Part shown: positions 8,120-19,996 of the stretch, in pieces
Numbering within the stretch: position 1 is the first letter of the stretch
Layout of the letters: the number at the start of each line of letters is the position of its first letter
Assembly (NCBI RefSeq): GCF_014284305.1
Contig: NZ_JACOFW010000031.1
Coordinates: 1-45,541, forward strand
Direction of reading: 5' to 3'
DNA from: Affinundibacterium seohonense
Lineage (GTDB): Bacteria; Pseudomonadota; Gammaproteobacteria; Burkholderiales; Burkholderiaceae_D
Length of the DNA stretch: 45,541 bases
Notes under the pieces: model-generated
What the model was told of the DNA's origin: nothing
Databases searched by the model: none
The model's input: the letters and a program-made list of their open reading frames with translations, nothing else
Program-made: the position numbers and the translations under genes

Positions 8120-9766
8120 TCAGAGCGCGAGTAACTCACGCGCGTGTTTACGTGTGGTCGCGGTAATTTCTAAGCCACCGAGCATCCGAGCAATTTCTTC
8201 CACGCGTTGTTTGTGATCGAGCGCGGTAATTTGCGAATAGGTCTTGCCCTTGTTTTGCGTTTTACTGACTTCAAAATGTTGATTGCCTTGGCTGGCCACT
8301 TGCGGTAAGTGCGTCACACATAAGACCTGACGATCTTGACCCAAGCGTTTTAGTAAGCGACCCACAACCTCTGCTACGGCACCACCAATCCCACTATCAA
8401 CTTCATCGAAAATTAATGTCGGCGTCGCGGTGGCGCAGGAGGTGATGACGGAGATGGCTAAGGAAATGCGGGCTAATTCGCCACCAGAGGCAACTTTTGC
8501 CAATGGTCTGGCTTGTACTCCGGCGTGACCGGCAACCATGAATTCAATTTGTTCTAGGCCCGTAACGCTGGCTTCGCGGCTTGCTAAATCGATCGCGAAG
8601 CGTCCGCCAGCCATACTCAAATCTTGCATCGCATTGGTGACGGCGGCTTCTAAGTCACGAGCGACCACTTGCCGTTGGCGACTGAGATGATGGGCTTGGT
8701 CGAGATAGGCTTGTTTGGCGAGTTCTTCTTGTTTTTTCAGTGCATCCATATCGGAGGCGCCAGCGAGTTGCTGTAATTGTTGTTTCAAATTGTCCAACTC
8801 AGCAATTAATCCTTCTGGTTCTACATGAAAGCGCCGCGCTGTGCTATGCAAGGTTTCGACTCGATGTTCGACTTCTCGCAAGCGCGCAGGATCGAGTTCG
8901 ACCCGTCCTAAATAGTCATTCAGCGCGTAGGAACATTCTTGTAAATTGATGCGCGCTGATTCTAACGATTCGAGAATGGGCTTTAACTTGAGGTCATATT
9001 CTTCAAGCTTGCCCAATTTTTGTAAAATGGAAGAAACCTGAGAGAGAACGGGGTGTTCGGATTCTGAAATCAAATCCGCGGCTTCTTGTGCGCCTTCAAG
9101 CAAACTAGCGGCATGCGCTAAGCGACTATGCTCTTGAGTGATTTCATCCCATTCGCCTTTTTTGAGCTGTAATTTGTCGAGTTCGCCGACCTGCCATTCT
9201 AATCTTTGGCGTTCTTGTAAAATGTTTTTGGCATTCTGTTCGAATTCTGCTCTTTGTTTCGCGAGATTGCGCCAGTGTTTATACAGACGACCAACCTCGG
9301 CGGTATTCGCCTGCAAGCCGCCCTGCATGTCGAGTAAGGCACGCTGCGCATCGCTTTTTAATAAGGATTGATGGGCATGCTGACCATGGATGTCGACCAG
9401 AAATTCACCCAATTCACGTAGCTGGGTTGCGGTGGCACTGATGCCGTTGATATAGGCTTTGGAGCGACCTGCATTGTCGATCACGCGGCGTATCAGTAAT
9501 TGCTCATCATCGTTAGCAAAGTCATGCTGTTTGAGCCAATCCGTGGTAGCGGCATTGCAGGAAAATTCAGCGCTGATGTCAGCTTTTTGTGCGCCTTCTC
9601 TCACCATGCTGGCGTCGCCTCGCCCGCCTAAAGTTAAGGCGAGGGCATCGATGAGTATGGATTTGCCCGCGCCTGTTTCGCCAGTAAATACGGTGAAGCC
9701 AGCGGAAAATTCTAGTTCTATCGCATCAACGATAACAAAATCACGAATAGCAAGCGTGCGCAGCAT
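8120..9766 (-). CDS. recN: DNA repair protein RecN
   Basis: This 548-residue SMC-like ATPase acts in recombinational repair of double-strand breaks. The Walker A GETGAGKS is at residues 29-36. A central coiled-coil region rich in E, Q, L and A follows. The ABC-type signature VASGGELARISLAI and Walker B TLIFDEVDSGIGG lie in the last third, then CVTHLPQVASQ. The length is typical. The ATG at 9764-9766 has no strong ribosome site. A MITE-like element sits just upstream and could affect transcription. Confidence 0.97.
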   Translation of the reverse strand: MLRTLAIRDFVIVDAIELEFSAGFTVFTGETGAGKSILIDALALTLGGRGDASMVREGAQKADISAEFSCNAATTDWLKQHDFANDDEQLLIRRVIDNAGRSKAYINGISATATQLRELGEFLVDIHGQHAHQSLLKSDAQRALLDMQGGLQANTAEVGRLYKHWRNLAKQRAEFEQNAKNILQERQRLEWQVGELDKLQLKKGEWDEITQEHSRLAHAASLLEGAQEAADLISESEHPVLSQVSSILQKLGKLEEYDLKLKPILESLESARINLQECSYALNDYLGRVELDPARLREVEHRVETLHSTARRFHVEPEGLIAELDNLKQQLQQLAGASDMDALKKQEELAKQAYLDQAHHLSRQRQVVARDLEAAVTNAMQDLSMAGGRFAIDLASREASVTGLEQIEFMVAGHAGVQARPLAKVASGGELARISLAISVITSCATATPTLIFDEVDSGIGGAVAEVVGRLLKRLGQDRQVLCVTHLPQVASQGNQHFEVSKTQNKGKTYSQITALDHKQRVEEIARMLGGLEITATTRKHARELLAL

Positions 9767-9786
9767 AAATTTTATCTGTAAAAGTC

Positions 9787-9954
9787 ATGGACAAGAGAGT
9801 AATGCTGTTCAGTTAAGCTCAAAATATCGAGGCGTCATCCCTTCGATGATAGGGATCCAGTATCTTTTGACTTTGACGTCGCTGGATTCCCGCCTTCGCG
9901 GGAATGACGATACGTGGAATAAGGCTTAACTGAACAGCATTATGAACAAGAGAG
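9787..9954. mobile_element. MITE-like palindromic element between recN and nadK
   Basis: Nineteen-base perfect inverted repeats, TAATGCTGTTCAGTTAAGC at 9800-9818 and its complement at 9924-9942, enclose about 105 bases. Inside is a second imperfect inverted repeat of the GTCATTCCCGC...GGGAATCCAG type, at 9834-9860 and 9883-9908. Near-identical 13-base sequences, ATGGACAAGAGAG at 9787-9799 and ATGAACAAGAGAG at 9942-9954, flank the unit and may be a target duplication, although the right one overlaps the inverted repeat by one base. No transposase is encoded, so mobilisation would need an enzyme from elsewhere. Confidence 0.6.
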
Positions 9955-10049
9955 GCTTTATTTTACCTCAGGGCGTTCGGCCAAGTGCGACTAAATACTG
10001 TATTTAATTACAGTTCTTTTTCGGTTCGCGCTGAAGATGAGCGCCGCAA

Positions 10050-10943
10050 TTAATTCAACGCGCCTTCGACCGAGGGATACTCATTCCAATGCAGTTTTTC
10101 GCGCAAGGTGTGATAGTAGTTCCAGTCTTCCGGATGCAAGAAAGTAATGTGATGCGTGGAGCGACTAATGATGATCTTGTCGTTGTGAATTAAGTTAGCA
10201 AACGACTGCATATCGAAATTCACACTGGCATCGCGTCCCGCGACCAGTTCCACGCTGATAACACTGGTTTCGGGTAAAACGATAGGGCGGTTGGACAGTG
10301 CATGTGGCGCAATCGGTACCATGGCGATACCGCCTAAGCTAGGATGTAGCAGGGGGCCACCAGCAGATAAGGCATAGGCTGTAGAGCCAGTCGGCGTAGA
10401 AACAATCAAACCGTCGGAGCGCTGGTTGTACATAAAATGTTGATCCACTTCGACCCGCAATTCAATCATGCCAGAACCACCGCCGCGTGATAACACGATA
10501 TCGTTGAACGCAACTCCGCTAAAAATCTGTTCGCCGTCCCGCACCACGATCGCTTGTAGCATGCAGCGTTGTTCTGCTATGTGTTTGCCTTCGAGGATTT
10601 TTGCAATTGCCGGGATCATCTGGTCGCGCGGTATATCGGTGATAAATCCAAGCCGACCTTGGTTGATTCCGATTAATGGCACATCATGGGGCGCTAGTTG
10701 ACGTGCAATTCCTAACATGGTGCCATCACCACCGAGAACGATCGCGACATCCGCGCTACGTCCGATGTCCGCGATTGACATGTGTGGATGAGAATGTAGT
10801 CCTAGATTTTGTGCTGACTCATTATCGAAGATGACCGCATAACCGGATTCGCTGAGAAAATTCGCCAGTTCATTGAGCGAATCTCCCATGCCTAGGGCGT
10901 TGTATTTCCCAATAATAGCAATGGTTTTCGCGGATGTGATCAT
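10050..10943 (-). CDS. nadK: NAD kinase
   Basis: This 297-residue ATP-NAD kinase phosphorylates NAD to NADP. The signature LGGDGTMLGIAR is at residues 70-81. GINQGRLGFITDI and the nucleotide-binding RSDGLIVSTPTGSTAYALSA segment follow in the expected order. In related genomes nadK lies next to recN and close to a divergent hrcA. Here a GNAT gene and a HAD gene lie between nadK and hrcA. No clear ribosome site precedes the ATG, but the start matches the family length. Confidence 0.96.
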   Translation of the reverse strand: MITSAKTIAIIGKYNALGMGDSLNELANFLSESGYAVIFDNESAQNLGLHSHPHMSIADIGRSADVAIVLGGDGTMLGIARQLAPHDVPLIGINQGRLGFITDIPRDQMIPAIAKILEGKHIAEQRCMLQAIVVRDGEQIFSGVAFNDIVLSRGGGSGMIELRVEVDQHFMYNQRSDGLIVSTPTGSTAYALSAGGPLLHPSLGGIAMVPIAPHALSNRPIVLPETSVISVELVAGRDASVNFDMQSFANLIHNDKIIISRSTHHITFLHPEDWNYYHTLREKLHWNEYPSVEGALN

Positions 10944-11177
10944 GGATGATGTTGAGGGTTTTCGAGAAGGCTTTAGATTACACTATTCTTTGCAAATGTG
11001 AGCCGTGGTCGCCGAGAAAGTCTTTGTGATGTTGCAGAATCGAATGTACTAGCTTAGAAACTTCTGCTCGTGTGCAAATCAATAGTTTTGCTGGCGGTCA
11101 AAAGACTTGCGTTGATCGCCAACTTAGCGTTTGTTGTTTTCATAAAATGCACCAGATAGGTGAGGGTGCGGTAATCC

Positions 11178-11657
11178 TCAAATCCGGTGTGCATCAACTG
11201 GCGCTGGATTTTGCAGATCCAAGAAATAATAGAATTCCGAATTTCTTTGGTAGCCCAAGGATTCGTATAGGCTTTGCCCATTGAAGTTGTCGTGTGCGGT
11301 CTCTAAAAAAAGACCTTTGGCATTGGTCTCCACAGCGAATTCACGCGCACGGTCCATTAAATGTTTTGCGATACCTTGGCGTCGTGCAGATTCTGCCACA
11401 AACAGATCATTTAATATCCATAGACGTTTGGCCGATACGGATGAGAAGCTGGGATAAAGTTGGACGAATCCAATGCCGTTGGAATTTCTATCGACGGCTA
11501 AAAAAATGACAGAGTCTTGATGTCTCAATCGTTCGGATAGGAATGTTCTGGCTACGGTAAGATCACTCGCCTGTTGATAAAACACACGGTAAGCATCAAA
11601 TAAAGGGATAATCGTTTCAAGCTCAGCCATGGTGGCTTGTAAGATTTGTGTTGGCAT
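11178..11657 (-). CDS. GNAT family N-acetyltransferase
   Basis: The 159-residue protein has the GCN5-related acetyltransferase fold. An acetyl-CoA loop, RRQGIAKHLMDRA, sits at about residues 92-104, after the beta strand LWILNDLFV. A C-terminal FLETAHDNFNGQSLYESLGY segment follows. The substrate is unknown and could be an amine, an amino acid or a protein terminus. The start at 11657 is chosen because AGGAGAG lies seven bases upstream. An in-frame extension to 11846 has no family similarity and runs into the divergent HAD gene. The gap to the HAD gene is about 100 bases. Confidence 0.88.
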   Translation of the reverse strand: MPTQILQATMAELETIIPLFDAYRVFYQQASDLTVARTFLSERLRHQDSVIFLAVDRNSNGIGFVQLYPSFSSVSAKRLWILNDLFVAESARRQGIAKHLMDRAREFAVETNAKGLFLETAHDNFNGQSLYESLGYQRNSEFYYFLDLQNPAPVDAHRI

Positions 11658-11759
11658 TGGAACTCTCCTGTCGTGTAGAGCATAAAACTGATGTTGGTCG
11701 ATGATTATAAGCTCGTATAATCGTGTCAAATGAAACTGGAATTTTTTTGAACGAGCTAT

Positions 11760-12449
11760 ATGCCAATAAAAGCACTTATTTTTGATCTCGACGATACTCT
11801 TTGGCCGATTGCGCCACTGATTCAACACGCAGAGTCCACTTTGCATGCTTGGATTGGGGAGGAACTGCCCGATGTTGTTGCCAAATACAGCATCGAGGAT
11901 TTGCGTATTCGGCGTCAGGCCTTGATGTTGACGGATACCCGTTTTAGTTTTGACTTATGGGCGCTGAGACACACCTTGCTCAAGCAAGTTTTTGCAGAAC
12001 ACGGGGCGCACCATGCCCTCGCTGACCAAGCAATGCTTGTGTTCGCTGATGCGCGTAATCAAGTCAGTCTGTATGAGGACGTGATGCCATCCATTAATGC
12101 ACTTAAACAACATTTTGTTTTGGGATCAATTTCAAATGGATTTGCTGACGTTGCAGCAGTCGGATTGCATCACCATTTTTCCGAGTCAATTGCGGCACAT
12201 ACTTTTGGTTGTGCTAAGCCAGATCCCAAGATTTTTCACGCGATGGCACAACGCTTGAATTTGGAACCGGCGGAACTCATGTATATTGGGGATGACTTGC
12301 GTTTAGACGTGCAGGGCGCCCAGCAGGCTGGTCTAACCGGCGTGTGGCTGAATAGACGACATATGTCGCTTGAAGAGGCTGGGCATCCGAATATAACACC
12401 TGACTTAATTGTGAAAGACTTGCAAGAACTGTTGCAGAAAGTATTGTGA
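11760..12449 (+). CDS. HAD family hydrolase
   Basis: This 229-residue phosphatase-like protein carries all four haloacid dehalogenase motifs. They are DLDDT with nucleophile D9 and acid/base D11, the SISNG threonine/serine motif near residue 125, the lysine in AKPDPKIF, and GDDLRLDVQGAQQAG for the magnesium site. The helical cap between motifs I and II suggests a small-molecule phosphatase of the YjjG or pyrimidine-nucleotidase kind. The substrate cannot be named. It reads toward hrcA, with an 81-base gap. Confidence 0.88.
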   Translation: MPIKALIFDLDDTLWPIAPLIQHAESTLHAWIGEELPDVVAKYSIEDLRIRRQALMLTDTRFSFDLWALRHTLLKQVFAEHGAHHALADQAMLVFADARNQVSLYEDVMPSINALKQHFVLGSISNGFADVAAVGLHHHFSESIAAHTFGCAKPDPKIFHAMAQRLNLEPAELMYIGDDLRLDVQGAQQAGLTGVWLNRRHMSLEEAGHPNITPDLIVKDLQELLQKVL

Positions 12450-12530
12450 GATCTCAAATCGGCGTGAAAAGTCTTTGATCTGTCTTGCAAAAACTGTGCG
12501 TTTCCGCTCCAGCTAGCCTAAAATAAACCT

Positions 12531-13562
12531 ATGCAACTCGATAATCGCGCACAAACTTTACTCAAAGCCCTGGTTGAACGGTATATCGCCGATGGACAAC
12601 CGGTTGGATCCCGTGAGCTCTCAAAAATTTCGGGGTTGGAGTTGTCTCCAGCTACCATTCGTAATGTCATGTCGGATTTGGAGGAAATGGGTTTCGTAAC
12701 GAGTCCTCATACTTCTTCTGGACGTATTCCGACGCCACGAGGATACCGGGTATTTGTCGATCAATTGCTGACCGTGCAAGAACTCGATGAATCTGTCCTG
12801 GAGACAGCTTTAGGGGTTCGATTGCAGTCGTCAATTATTACTGGTTCACCACAAAAAATTATTGCGAATGCCGCCCAGGTGTTGTCTTCCCTGTCGCAAT
12901 TTGCTGGTGTCGTCATGACAGCTAGGCAGGAATCTATTTTTAAACAAGTTGAATTCTTGCGATTGTCTGAAAAACGAATTTTGTTGGTGGTGGTCGCGCC
13001 CAATGACGAAGTGCATAATCGACTGTTGTTAACGGATGTTGACTACTCACCGACGCAGTTAGTACAGGCAGCTAACTATTTGAATCAGCACTTTGCTGGT
13101 CAGAGTTTTGATCAGGCTAGGATAAATATCACTCGCGAATTGCGCGAGTTACAAGGGGATATGAACCGATTGATGCACGCAGCGTTGCAGGCTGGCAGTG
13201 AAGCAATGGCGGAAAACACGGAAGATATGGTGATTTCGGGGGAGCGAAATTTATTGAACGTCAGCGATTTGTCATCAAATATGAGCTCCTTGCGCAGGTT
13301 ATTTGATTTGTTTGAGCAAAAAAGTGGTTTAATGCAACTATTAGATGTCTCAAGCAACGCGTCAGGCGTGCGCATCTTCATTGGTGGAGAATCGCAACTA
13401 GTACCTATGGAAGAGATGAGTGTGGTCACCGCGCCCTATGAGGTGAATGGTAAAATTGTCGGAACCTTAGGTGTTATTGGTCCTACGCGTATGGCTTATG
13501 AACGGGTGATTCCGATTGTCGATATTACCGCGAAGCTTTTATCGAATGCTTTGAATCATTAG
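12531..13562 (+). CDS. hrcA: Heat-inducible transcription repressor HrcA
   Basis: This 343-residue repressor binds CIRCE elements at groE and dnaK promoters and needs GroEL for activity. The N-terminal winged helix contains [43 protein letters not shown] in family-typical form (first 20 residues of this run suffice for recognition: [20 protein letters not shown]). A GAF-like domain and C-terminal [20 protein letters not shown] follow. No convincing CIRCE site occurs in the window, so its targets lie elsewhere. Confidence 0.96.
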   Translation: MQLDNRAQTLLKALVERYIADGQPVGSRELSKISGLELSPATIRNVMSDLEEMGFVTSPHTSSGRIPTPRGYRVFVDQLLTVQELDESVLETALGVRLQSSIITGSPQKIIANAAQVLSSLSQFAGVVMTARQESIFKQVEFLRLSEKRILLVVVAPNDEVHNRLLLTDVDYSPTQLVQAANYLNQHFAGQSFDQARINITRELRELQGDMNRLMHAALQAGSEAMAENTEDMVISGERNLLNVSDLSSNMSSLRRLFDLFEQKSGLMQLLDVSSNASGVRIFIGGESQLVPMEEMSVVTAPYEVNGKIVGTLGVIGPTRMAYERVIPIVDITAKLLSNALNH

Positions 13563-13615
13563 ATTTGGCGACCGTTTAATCAATTTATATAAAACTCTTT
13601 TGAATATTGAATAAA

Positions 13616-14047
13616 ATGGCAGATAACAAAGATATTACTGTGTTGATCGTCGACGATAACGATATGACTCGTGAAACCTTGAGGGTAATTCTGCGCCATG
13701 ATGGTTATGACGTCGTCGGGGAGACCTTAGATGGCGATAGTGCGGTCGATATGGCAACTCGTCTCAAGCCGGATGTGATTTTGATGGATGTGGTAATGCC
13801 CAAGGTTAGTGGGATTGAGGCTTTGAAAAGCATACGCATGGTAATGCGTGATGTCTTCGTGTTGATGGTAACCGCCAATAAAGATCAGGATACAGTCGCC
13901 GAGGCAGTGAAGAGTGGTATTAGTGGCTATATCATTAAGCCATTTAATGCAAAAAAAGTCCTCGATACCATACAAGGGGTGGCAGTTAAAGTTCGCGCTG
14001 CCCGTACCGCGAAGATTACTGAGTCTGGTGCCGGTCCTGCGCCATAA
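13616..14047 (+). CDS. Single-domain response regulator (CheY-like)
   Basis: This 143-residue protein is one receiver domain with no output domain. The acidic pair is D13-D14 (VDDND), the phosphoacceptor D58 (LMDVVMP), the switch threonine T86 (VTANKD) and the lysine K108 (IIKPF). All key residues are present, so it should be phosphorylatable. It has about 20 extra residues at the C terminus, rich in A, K and G. No histidine kinase or chemotaxis gene is in the window. The ATG at 13616 is preferred over a TTG nine bases earlier. It follows hrcA by about 50 bases and is convergent with fur. Confidence 0.9.
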   Translation: MADNKDITVLIVDDNDMTRETLRVILRHDGYDVVGETLDGDSAVDMATRLKPDVILMDVVMPKVSGIEALKSIRMVMRDVFVLMVTANKDQDTVAEAVKSGISGYIIKPFNAKKVLDTIQGVAVKVRAARTAKITESGAGPAP

Positions 14048-14068
14048 ATCGTCGCAATTCTTGATAAA

Positions 14069-14085
14069 GGCGAGTCAGACTCGCC
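14069..14085. terminator. Hairpin between convergent response regulator and fur
   Basis: A perfect GGCGAGT/ACTCGCC stem with a 3-base loop lies between the two convergent stop codons. The flanking T runs are short on both strands, so it is a plausible but weak shared terminator. Confidence 0.5.
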
Positions 14086-14091
14086 CTTAGT

Positions 14092-14520
14092 TTATTTCCT
14101 GTTGACGCAATTGATTTTGGTGCAGTTGCCATAAATCGCCAAAGAATGTTCGGCAATTTCAAAGCCTCTTTCTTCAGCCACCGCGTGCTGACGTTTTTCT
14201 ATCTGATCGTCAAAAAACTCTTCAACGCGACCGCAGTCTAAGCACACCAAATGATCATGATGTGAACCTTCATTCAATTCAAAAATCGCTTTGCCAGACT
14301 CAAAATGATTGCGATGCAACAGCCCAGCCTGTTCGAACTGAGTCAGTACCCGATACACAGTCGCTAAGCCGACATCCATATTTTCCGTCAACAGTATCTT
14401 GTAGACGTCTTCCGCAGTAAGGTGGCGAACAGCGCTATTTTGGAAAATTTCTAGAATTTTCAGACGTGGCAGAGTCGCTTTCAGTCCGCTAGCTTTCAGA
14501 TCAGGCGTGTTATTTGTCAT
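14092..14520 (-). CDS. fur: Ferric uptake regulator Fur
   Basis: This 142-residue iron-responsive repressor has an N-terminal winged helix ([43 protein letters not shown]). The C-terminal dimerisation/metal domain has [16 protein letters not shown] and a final GNCTKINC, which supplies further zinc cysteines. The ATG at 14520 is used; a TTG at 14532 would add four residues. It is divergent from bamE, an arrangement conserved across betaproteobacteria, with a 124-base shared upstream region. Confidence 0.96.
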   Translation of the reverse strand: MTNNTPDLKASGLKATLPRLKILEIFQNSAVRHLTAEDVYKILLTENMDVGLATVYRVLTQFEQAGLLHRNHFESGKAIFELNEGSHHDHLVCLDCGRVEEFFDDQIEKRQHAVAEERGFEIAEHSLAIYGNCTKINCVNRK

Positions 14521-14644
14521 GTTTTCAGTCAAAAGAAGGCTAAGTGCTTTATGATATCGGGTTTTGGAGCTGGCTAAGAAATTTCTGTTATCTTATCCGA
14601 AGTTTCACGGTTCGACATTCTTGCTTGAAAATTTGAGGTAGTTT

Positions 14645-15169
14645 ATGCCATTCACGTTGTTTAAGAAAAAATCAAGTCAATTTGCTTTGTCAGGTTTGAC
14701 CTCCTTGCTTGTCTTGTTATCTGGTTGTGCTACACAGAAAGCCGCAGTCGATACTGCCGATGCCAATGCCGCTAAGGGCACGCAAATCGTCAAACCTACT
14801 GGTTTTGATAAATTATTTGGACTAATTTCCCCTTATCGTATCTCGGTTCAACAGGGTAATTTTGTGTCGCAAGAAATGGTTGCGCAGCTCAAAGAGGGCA
14901 TGACTCGTGAGCAAGTTCGCTTTTTATTGGGTACCGCATTATTGACCGACATGTTTCATGAAGACCGTTGGGATTATCCCTTCCGCATGTTGAAGCCAAA
15001 TGGCGAGGTAATCGCTAGCCGCGTGGCAATTTTCTTCAAAAATAATACAGTGGAACGTTTTGAGGGTGGTGATCTGCCGACGGAAAAAGAATATTTGGCT
15101 CACATTACCAATTCTGCAATTGCCTCACGCAGTGAGTCCAGTCCTCTAGAAACACCTAAGAAAAAATAA
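14645..15169 (+). CDS. bamE: Outer membrane assembly lipoprotein BamE
   Basis: This 174-residue lipoprotein is part of the BAM complex that folds beta-barrel proteins into the outer membrane. A signal peptide ends in the lipobox LSGC, with C28 as the acylated cysteine. The SmpA/OmlA domain shows LKEGMTREQVRFLLGTAL and DRWDYPFRM, followed by RVAIFFKNNTVERFEG. The C-terminal tail past residue 150 is low-complexity. It starts a plus-strand series with dapB 12 bases downstream. Confidence 0.94.
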   Translation: MPFTLFKKKSSQFALSGLTSLLVLLSGCATQKAAVDTADANAAKGTQIVKPTGFDKLFGLISPYRISVQQGNFVSQEMVAQLKEGMTREQVRFLLGTALLTDMFHEDRWDYPFRMLKPNGEVIASRVAIFFKNNTVERFEGGDLPTEKEYLAHITNSAIASRSESSPLETPKKK

Positions 15170-15181
15170 GTTGAGTAAATT

Positions 15182-15988
15182 ATGTCTAGTCTGAAAATCG
15201 CTGTGGCTGGTGCTTCCGGTCGCATGGGTAAGATGTTGATTGAAGCCATTGATAGTGCTGAAGATACTATTTTGACTGGCGCTTTGGGTAGTTCGAAGAA
15301 TGCATTTTTGGGCATGGACGCTGGATCTTCTTTGGGTAAAGTCACTGGCGTCAATATCGAAGCGGATTTTGCAAAAGCACTAGCGAATGCCGATTATTTG
15401 ATCGACTTTACGCGCCCTGAAGGAACTTTAGAGCATTTGAAATTTTGTGCCGAGCACGGCATTAAGATGATTATCGGTACCACGGGCTTTGATGATGCTG
15501 GCAAAGCGGCAATCGCTGAAGCGGCAAAGAAAACGGCAATTGTATTTGCACCGAATATGAGCGTTGGTGTCAATGTGACGCTGAAATTGTTAGAAATGGC
15601 TGCCAAGAGTTTTTCGCACGGTTACGATATCGAAATCATTGAAGCCCATCATCGCCATAAAGTCGATGCGCCATCCGGTACTGCACTCAAAATGGGTGAG
15701 GTGATTGCGGATACCTTAGGTCGTGATTTGAAAGAAGTTGGTGTATTTTCGCGCGAAGGCGTGACTGGTGAGCGTGATCCATCGTCGATCGGCTTTGCGA
15801 CCATACGCGGTGGCGATATTGTCGGTGACCATACCGTCTTGTTTGCTGGAATCGGCGAGCGGGTTGAAATTACCCATAAATCATCAAGTCGTGTCACCTA
15901 TGCACATGGTAGTTTGCGCGCAGCACGTTTTCTCGCAGACAAGAAAACAGGCTTGTTTGATATGTATGACGTGTTAGGTTTGCAATAA
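15182..15988 (+). CDS. dapB: 4-hydroxy-tetrahydrodipicolinate reductase
   Basis: This 268-residue enzyme of the diaminopimelate/lysine pathway reduces hydroxy-tetrahydrodipicolinate with NAD(P)H. The nucleotide-binding GASGRMG is at residues 9-15. [13 protein letters not shown] and [10 protein letters not shown] follow, then the substrate motif [15 protein letters not shown] near residue 155. The length is standard. It follows bamE by 12 bases and precedes exbB, so it is probably co-transcribed with them. Confidence 0.97.
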   Translation: MSSLKIAVAGASGRMGKMLIEAIDSAEDTILTGALGSSKNAFLGMDAGSSLGKVTGVNIEADFAKALANADYLIDFTRPEGTLEHLKFCAEHGIKMIIGTTGFDDAGKAAIAEAAKKTAIVFAPNMSVGVNVTLKLLEMAAKSFSHGYDIEIIEAHHRHKVDAPSGTALKMGEVIADTLGRDLKEVGVFSREGVTGERDPSSIGFATIRGGDIVGDHTVLFAGIGERVEITHKSSSRVTYAHGSLRAARFLADKKTGLFDMYDVLGLQ

Positions 15989-16015
15989 TTTCAAATTCGA
16001 GATCACTACTTTCTT

Positions 16016-16675
16016 ATGCCAATTACGCTTAGCCAATACTGGATGCAATTAGACGATTTAGGTCGTGTGGTTGCGGTCTTTTTGATCTTGATGTCGCTGG
16101 TGAGCTGGTTCACGATTTTTACTAAGGCTTGGTCTTTCTGGCGTATTCGACGCAGTACCAATGCTTTGCATGCGTTTTGGAATGCGCCAACAATAGAAGA
16201 TGCTGTGACTTTACTCGATGCCTTGGATGTGGAAAATATCTATACGCCATTGGCGAAGCAAGGTTTGATGGCGGCCAATCCACATAACCGCGCAAAAACC
16301 ATCATGGTAAAGACTGACGCGGCAGATGTGATGACGCGGGTGTTGCGCGATGAATTGAATCGAGTCACCGTACGTTTAGAGTCTGGCTTAACATTGCTTG
16401 CATCGGTAGGTGCGACCGCACCGTTCGTTGGCTTGTTGGGAACTGTGTGGGGCATTTATCATGCGCTGACTGCGGTTTCAGGTTCGACGGCGATACAAAT
16501 TGATTTGGTCGCAGGGCCAGTTGGTGAGGCATTGGTGATGACCGGATTAGGTTTGATCGTCGCGATTCCTGCGGTACTTGCATATAACGCTTTCAATCGT
16601 ATTAATCGCATCACGTTTGCAGAATTGGATGGTTTTGCTTTTGATTTGCATGCGCATTTAAGTAAAGCCAACTAA
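16016..16675 (+). CDS. exbB: MotA/TolQ/ExbB proton channel family protein
   Basis: This 219-residue inner-membrane protein has the three-helix ExbB/TolQ layout. One helix lies near residues 17-37, and two more are in the conserved proton-channel domain (LLASVGATAPFVGLLGTVWG and GEALVMTGLGLIVAIPAVLA). With ExbD it forms the motor that passes proton-motive force to TonB-type transporters. ExbB is preferred to TolQ because the partner resembles ExbD and no tolA/tolB/pal genes follow. No tonB lies nearby. Confidence 0.88.
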   Translation: MPITLSQYWMQLDDLGRVVAVFLILMSLVSWFTIFTKAWSFWRIRRSTNALHAFWNAPTIEDAVTLLDALDVENIYTPLAKQGLMAANPHNRAKTIMVKTDAADVMTRVLRDELNRVTVRLESGLTLLASVGATAPFVGLLGTVWGIYHALTAVSGSTAIQIDLVAGPVGEALVMTGLGLIVAIPAVLAYNAFNRINRITFAELDGFAFDLHAHLSKAN

Positions 16676-16685
16676 GAGTCACCCC

Positions 16686-17171
16686 ATGGGATTTGGTCAA
16701 TTCAAAAATGTCGGTGGACGGTCAGGTAAGCCGATGGTGGCAATGGCCGATATTAACGTCACACCGATGGTCGATGTGATGCTAGTGCTGCTAGTGATTT
16801 TCATTATTGCCGCACCTTTACTCAATCACGCTATACGCCTGGAATTACCACAAGCCGAGTCGCAAGCTTTACCGCAAGAGCTGAAAACGATTACTTTATC
16901 TTTTGATTCTGCTGGCAAGCTCTTTTGGGATACGGAGCTGGTGACGATAGAGCAAATTGAGCAGCGTTTTGTTCTAAGTGCGAAACAAAAGCCGCAACCA
17001 GAAATTTTATTGCGTGCTGATAAATCAACTCGCTTTGAGTCAATAGCACAAGTGATGTCTGCTGCCCAAGTCCATGGTTTGAATAAGATAGGTTTTGCGA
17101 CTGAAGCAAAAGCGGCCACGATGTCTGCCAAATCATCCTCGCATTTACCTACCGATAGCTTGAAAAAGTAA
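16686..17171 (+). CDS. exbD: ExbD/TolR family biopolymer transport protein
   Basis: This 161-residue protein has a short cytoplasmic N terminus and one transmembrane helix, ADINVTPMVDVMLVLLVIFI (residues 21-40). D30 in PMVDVMLV is the residue expected to carry protons. A periplasmic domain of about 100 residues follows. The tail after residue 145 is rich in S, A and K and is longer than usual. It starts 10 bases after exbB and is surely the partner subunit. Confidence 0.9.
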   Translation: MGFGQFKNVGGRSGKPMVAMADINVTPMVDVMLVLLVIFIIAAPLLNHAIRLELPQAESQALPQELKTITLSFDSAGKLFWDTELVTIEQIEQRFVLSAKQKPQPEILLRADKSTRFESIAQVMSAAQVHGLNKIGFATEAKAATMSAKSSSHLPTDSLKK

Positions 17172-17240
17172 GCTGCAGCTGGCTTTTTCTCCGTGTATTC
17201 CCTCATATGTCTATGCTTTAGCCTTATAATCTAAGGTTAA

Positions 17241-19919
<2,679 letters not shown>

Positions 19920-19935
19920 GTTTAGTACTTTTAAA

Positions 19936-19962
19936 TCCCTCTCCCGCAAGTGGGAGAAGGGA
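19936..19962. repeat. Short palindrome between leuS and lptE
   Basis: The arms TCCCTCTCCC and GGGAGAAGGGA form a hairpin with one bulged base. Palindromes of the CCCTCTCCC...GGGAGAGGG type recur in intergenic regions of many proteobacteria. There is no T run, so a terminator role is doubtful. Confidence 0.5.
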
Positions 19963-19996
19963 GTTTTGAATCGTTGTTAAGTAGATCGAAAGACCC

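Noticed and set aside
11054..11281. 75-residue minus-strand frame and a 70-residue plus-strand frame after nadK
   Set aside because: Both overlap the end of the GNAT gene in another frame and have no motif or ribosome site that would support them.
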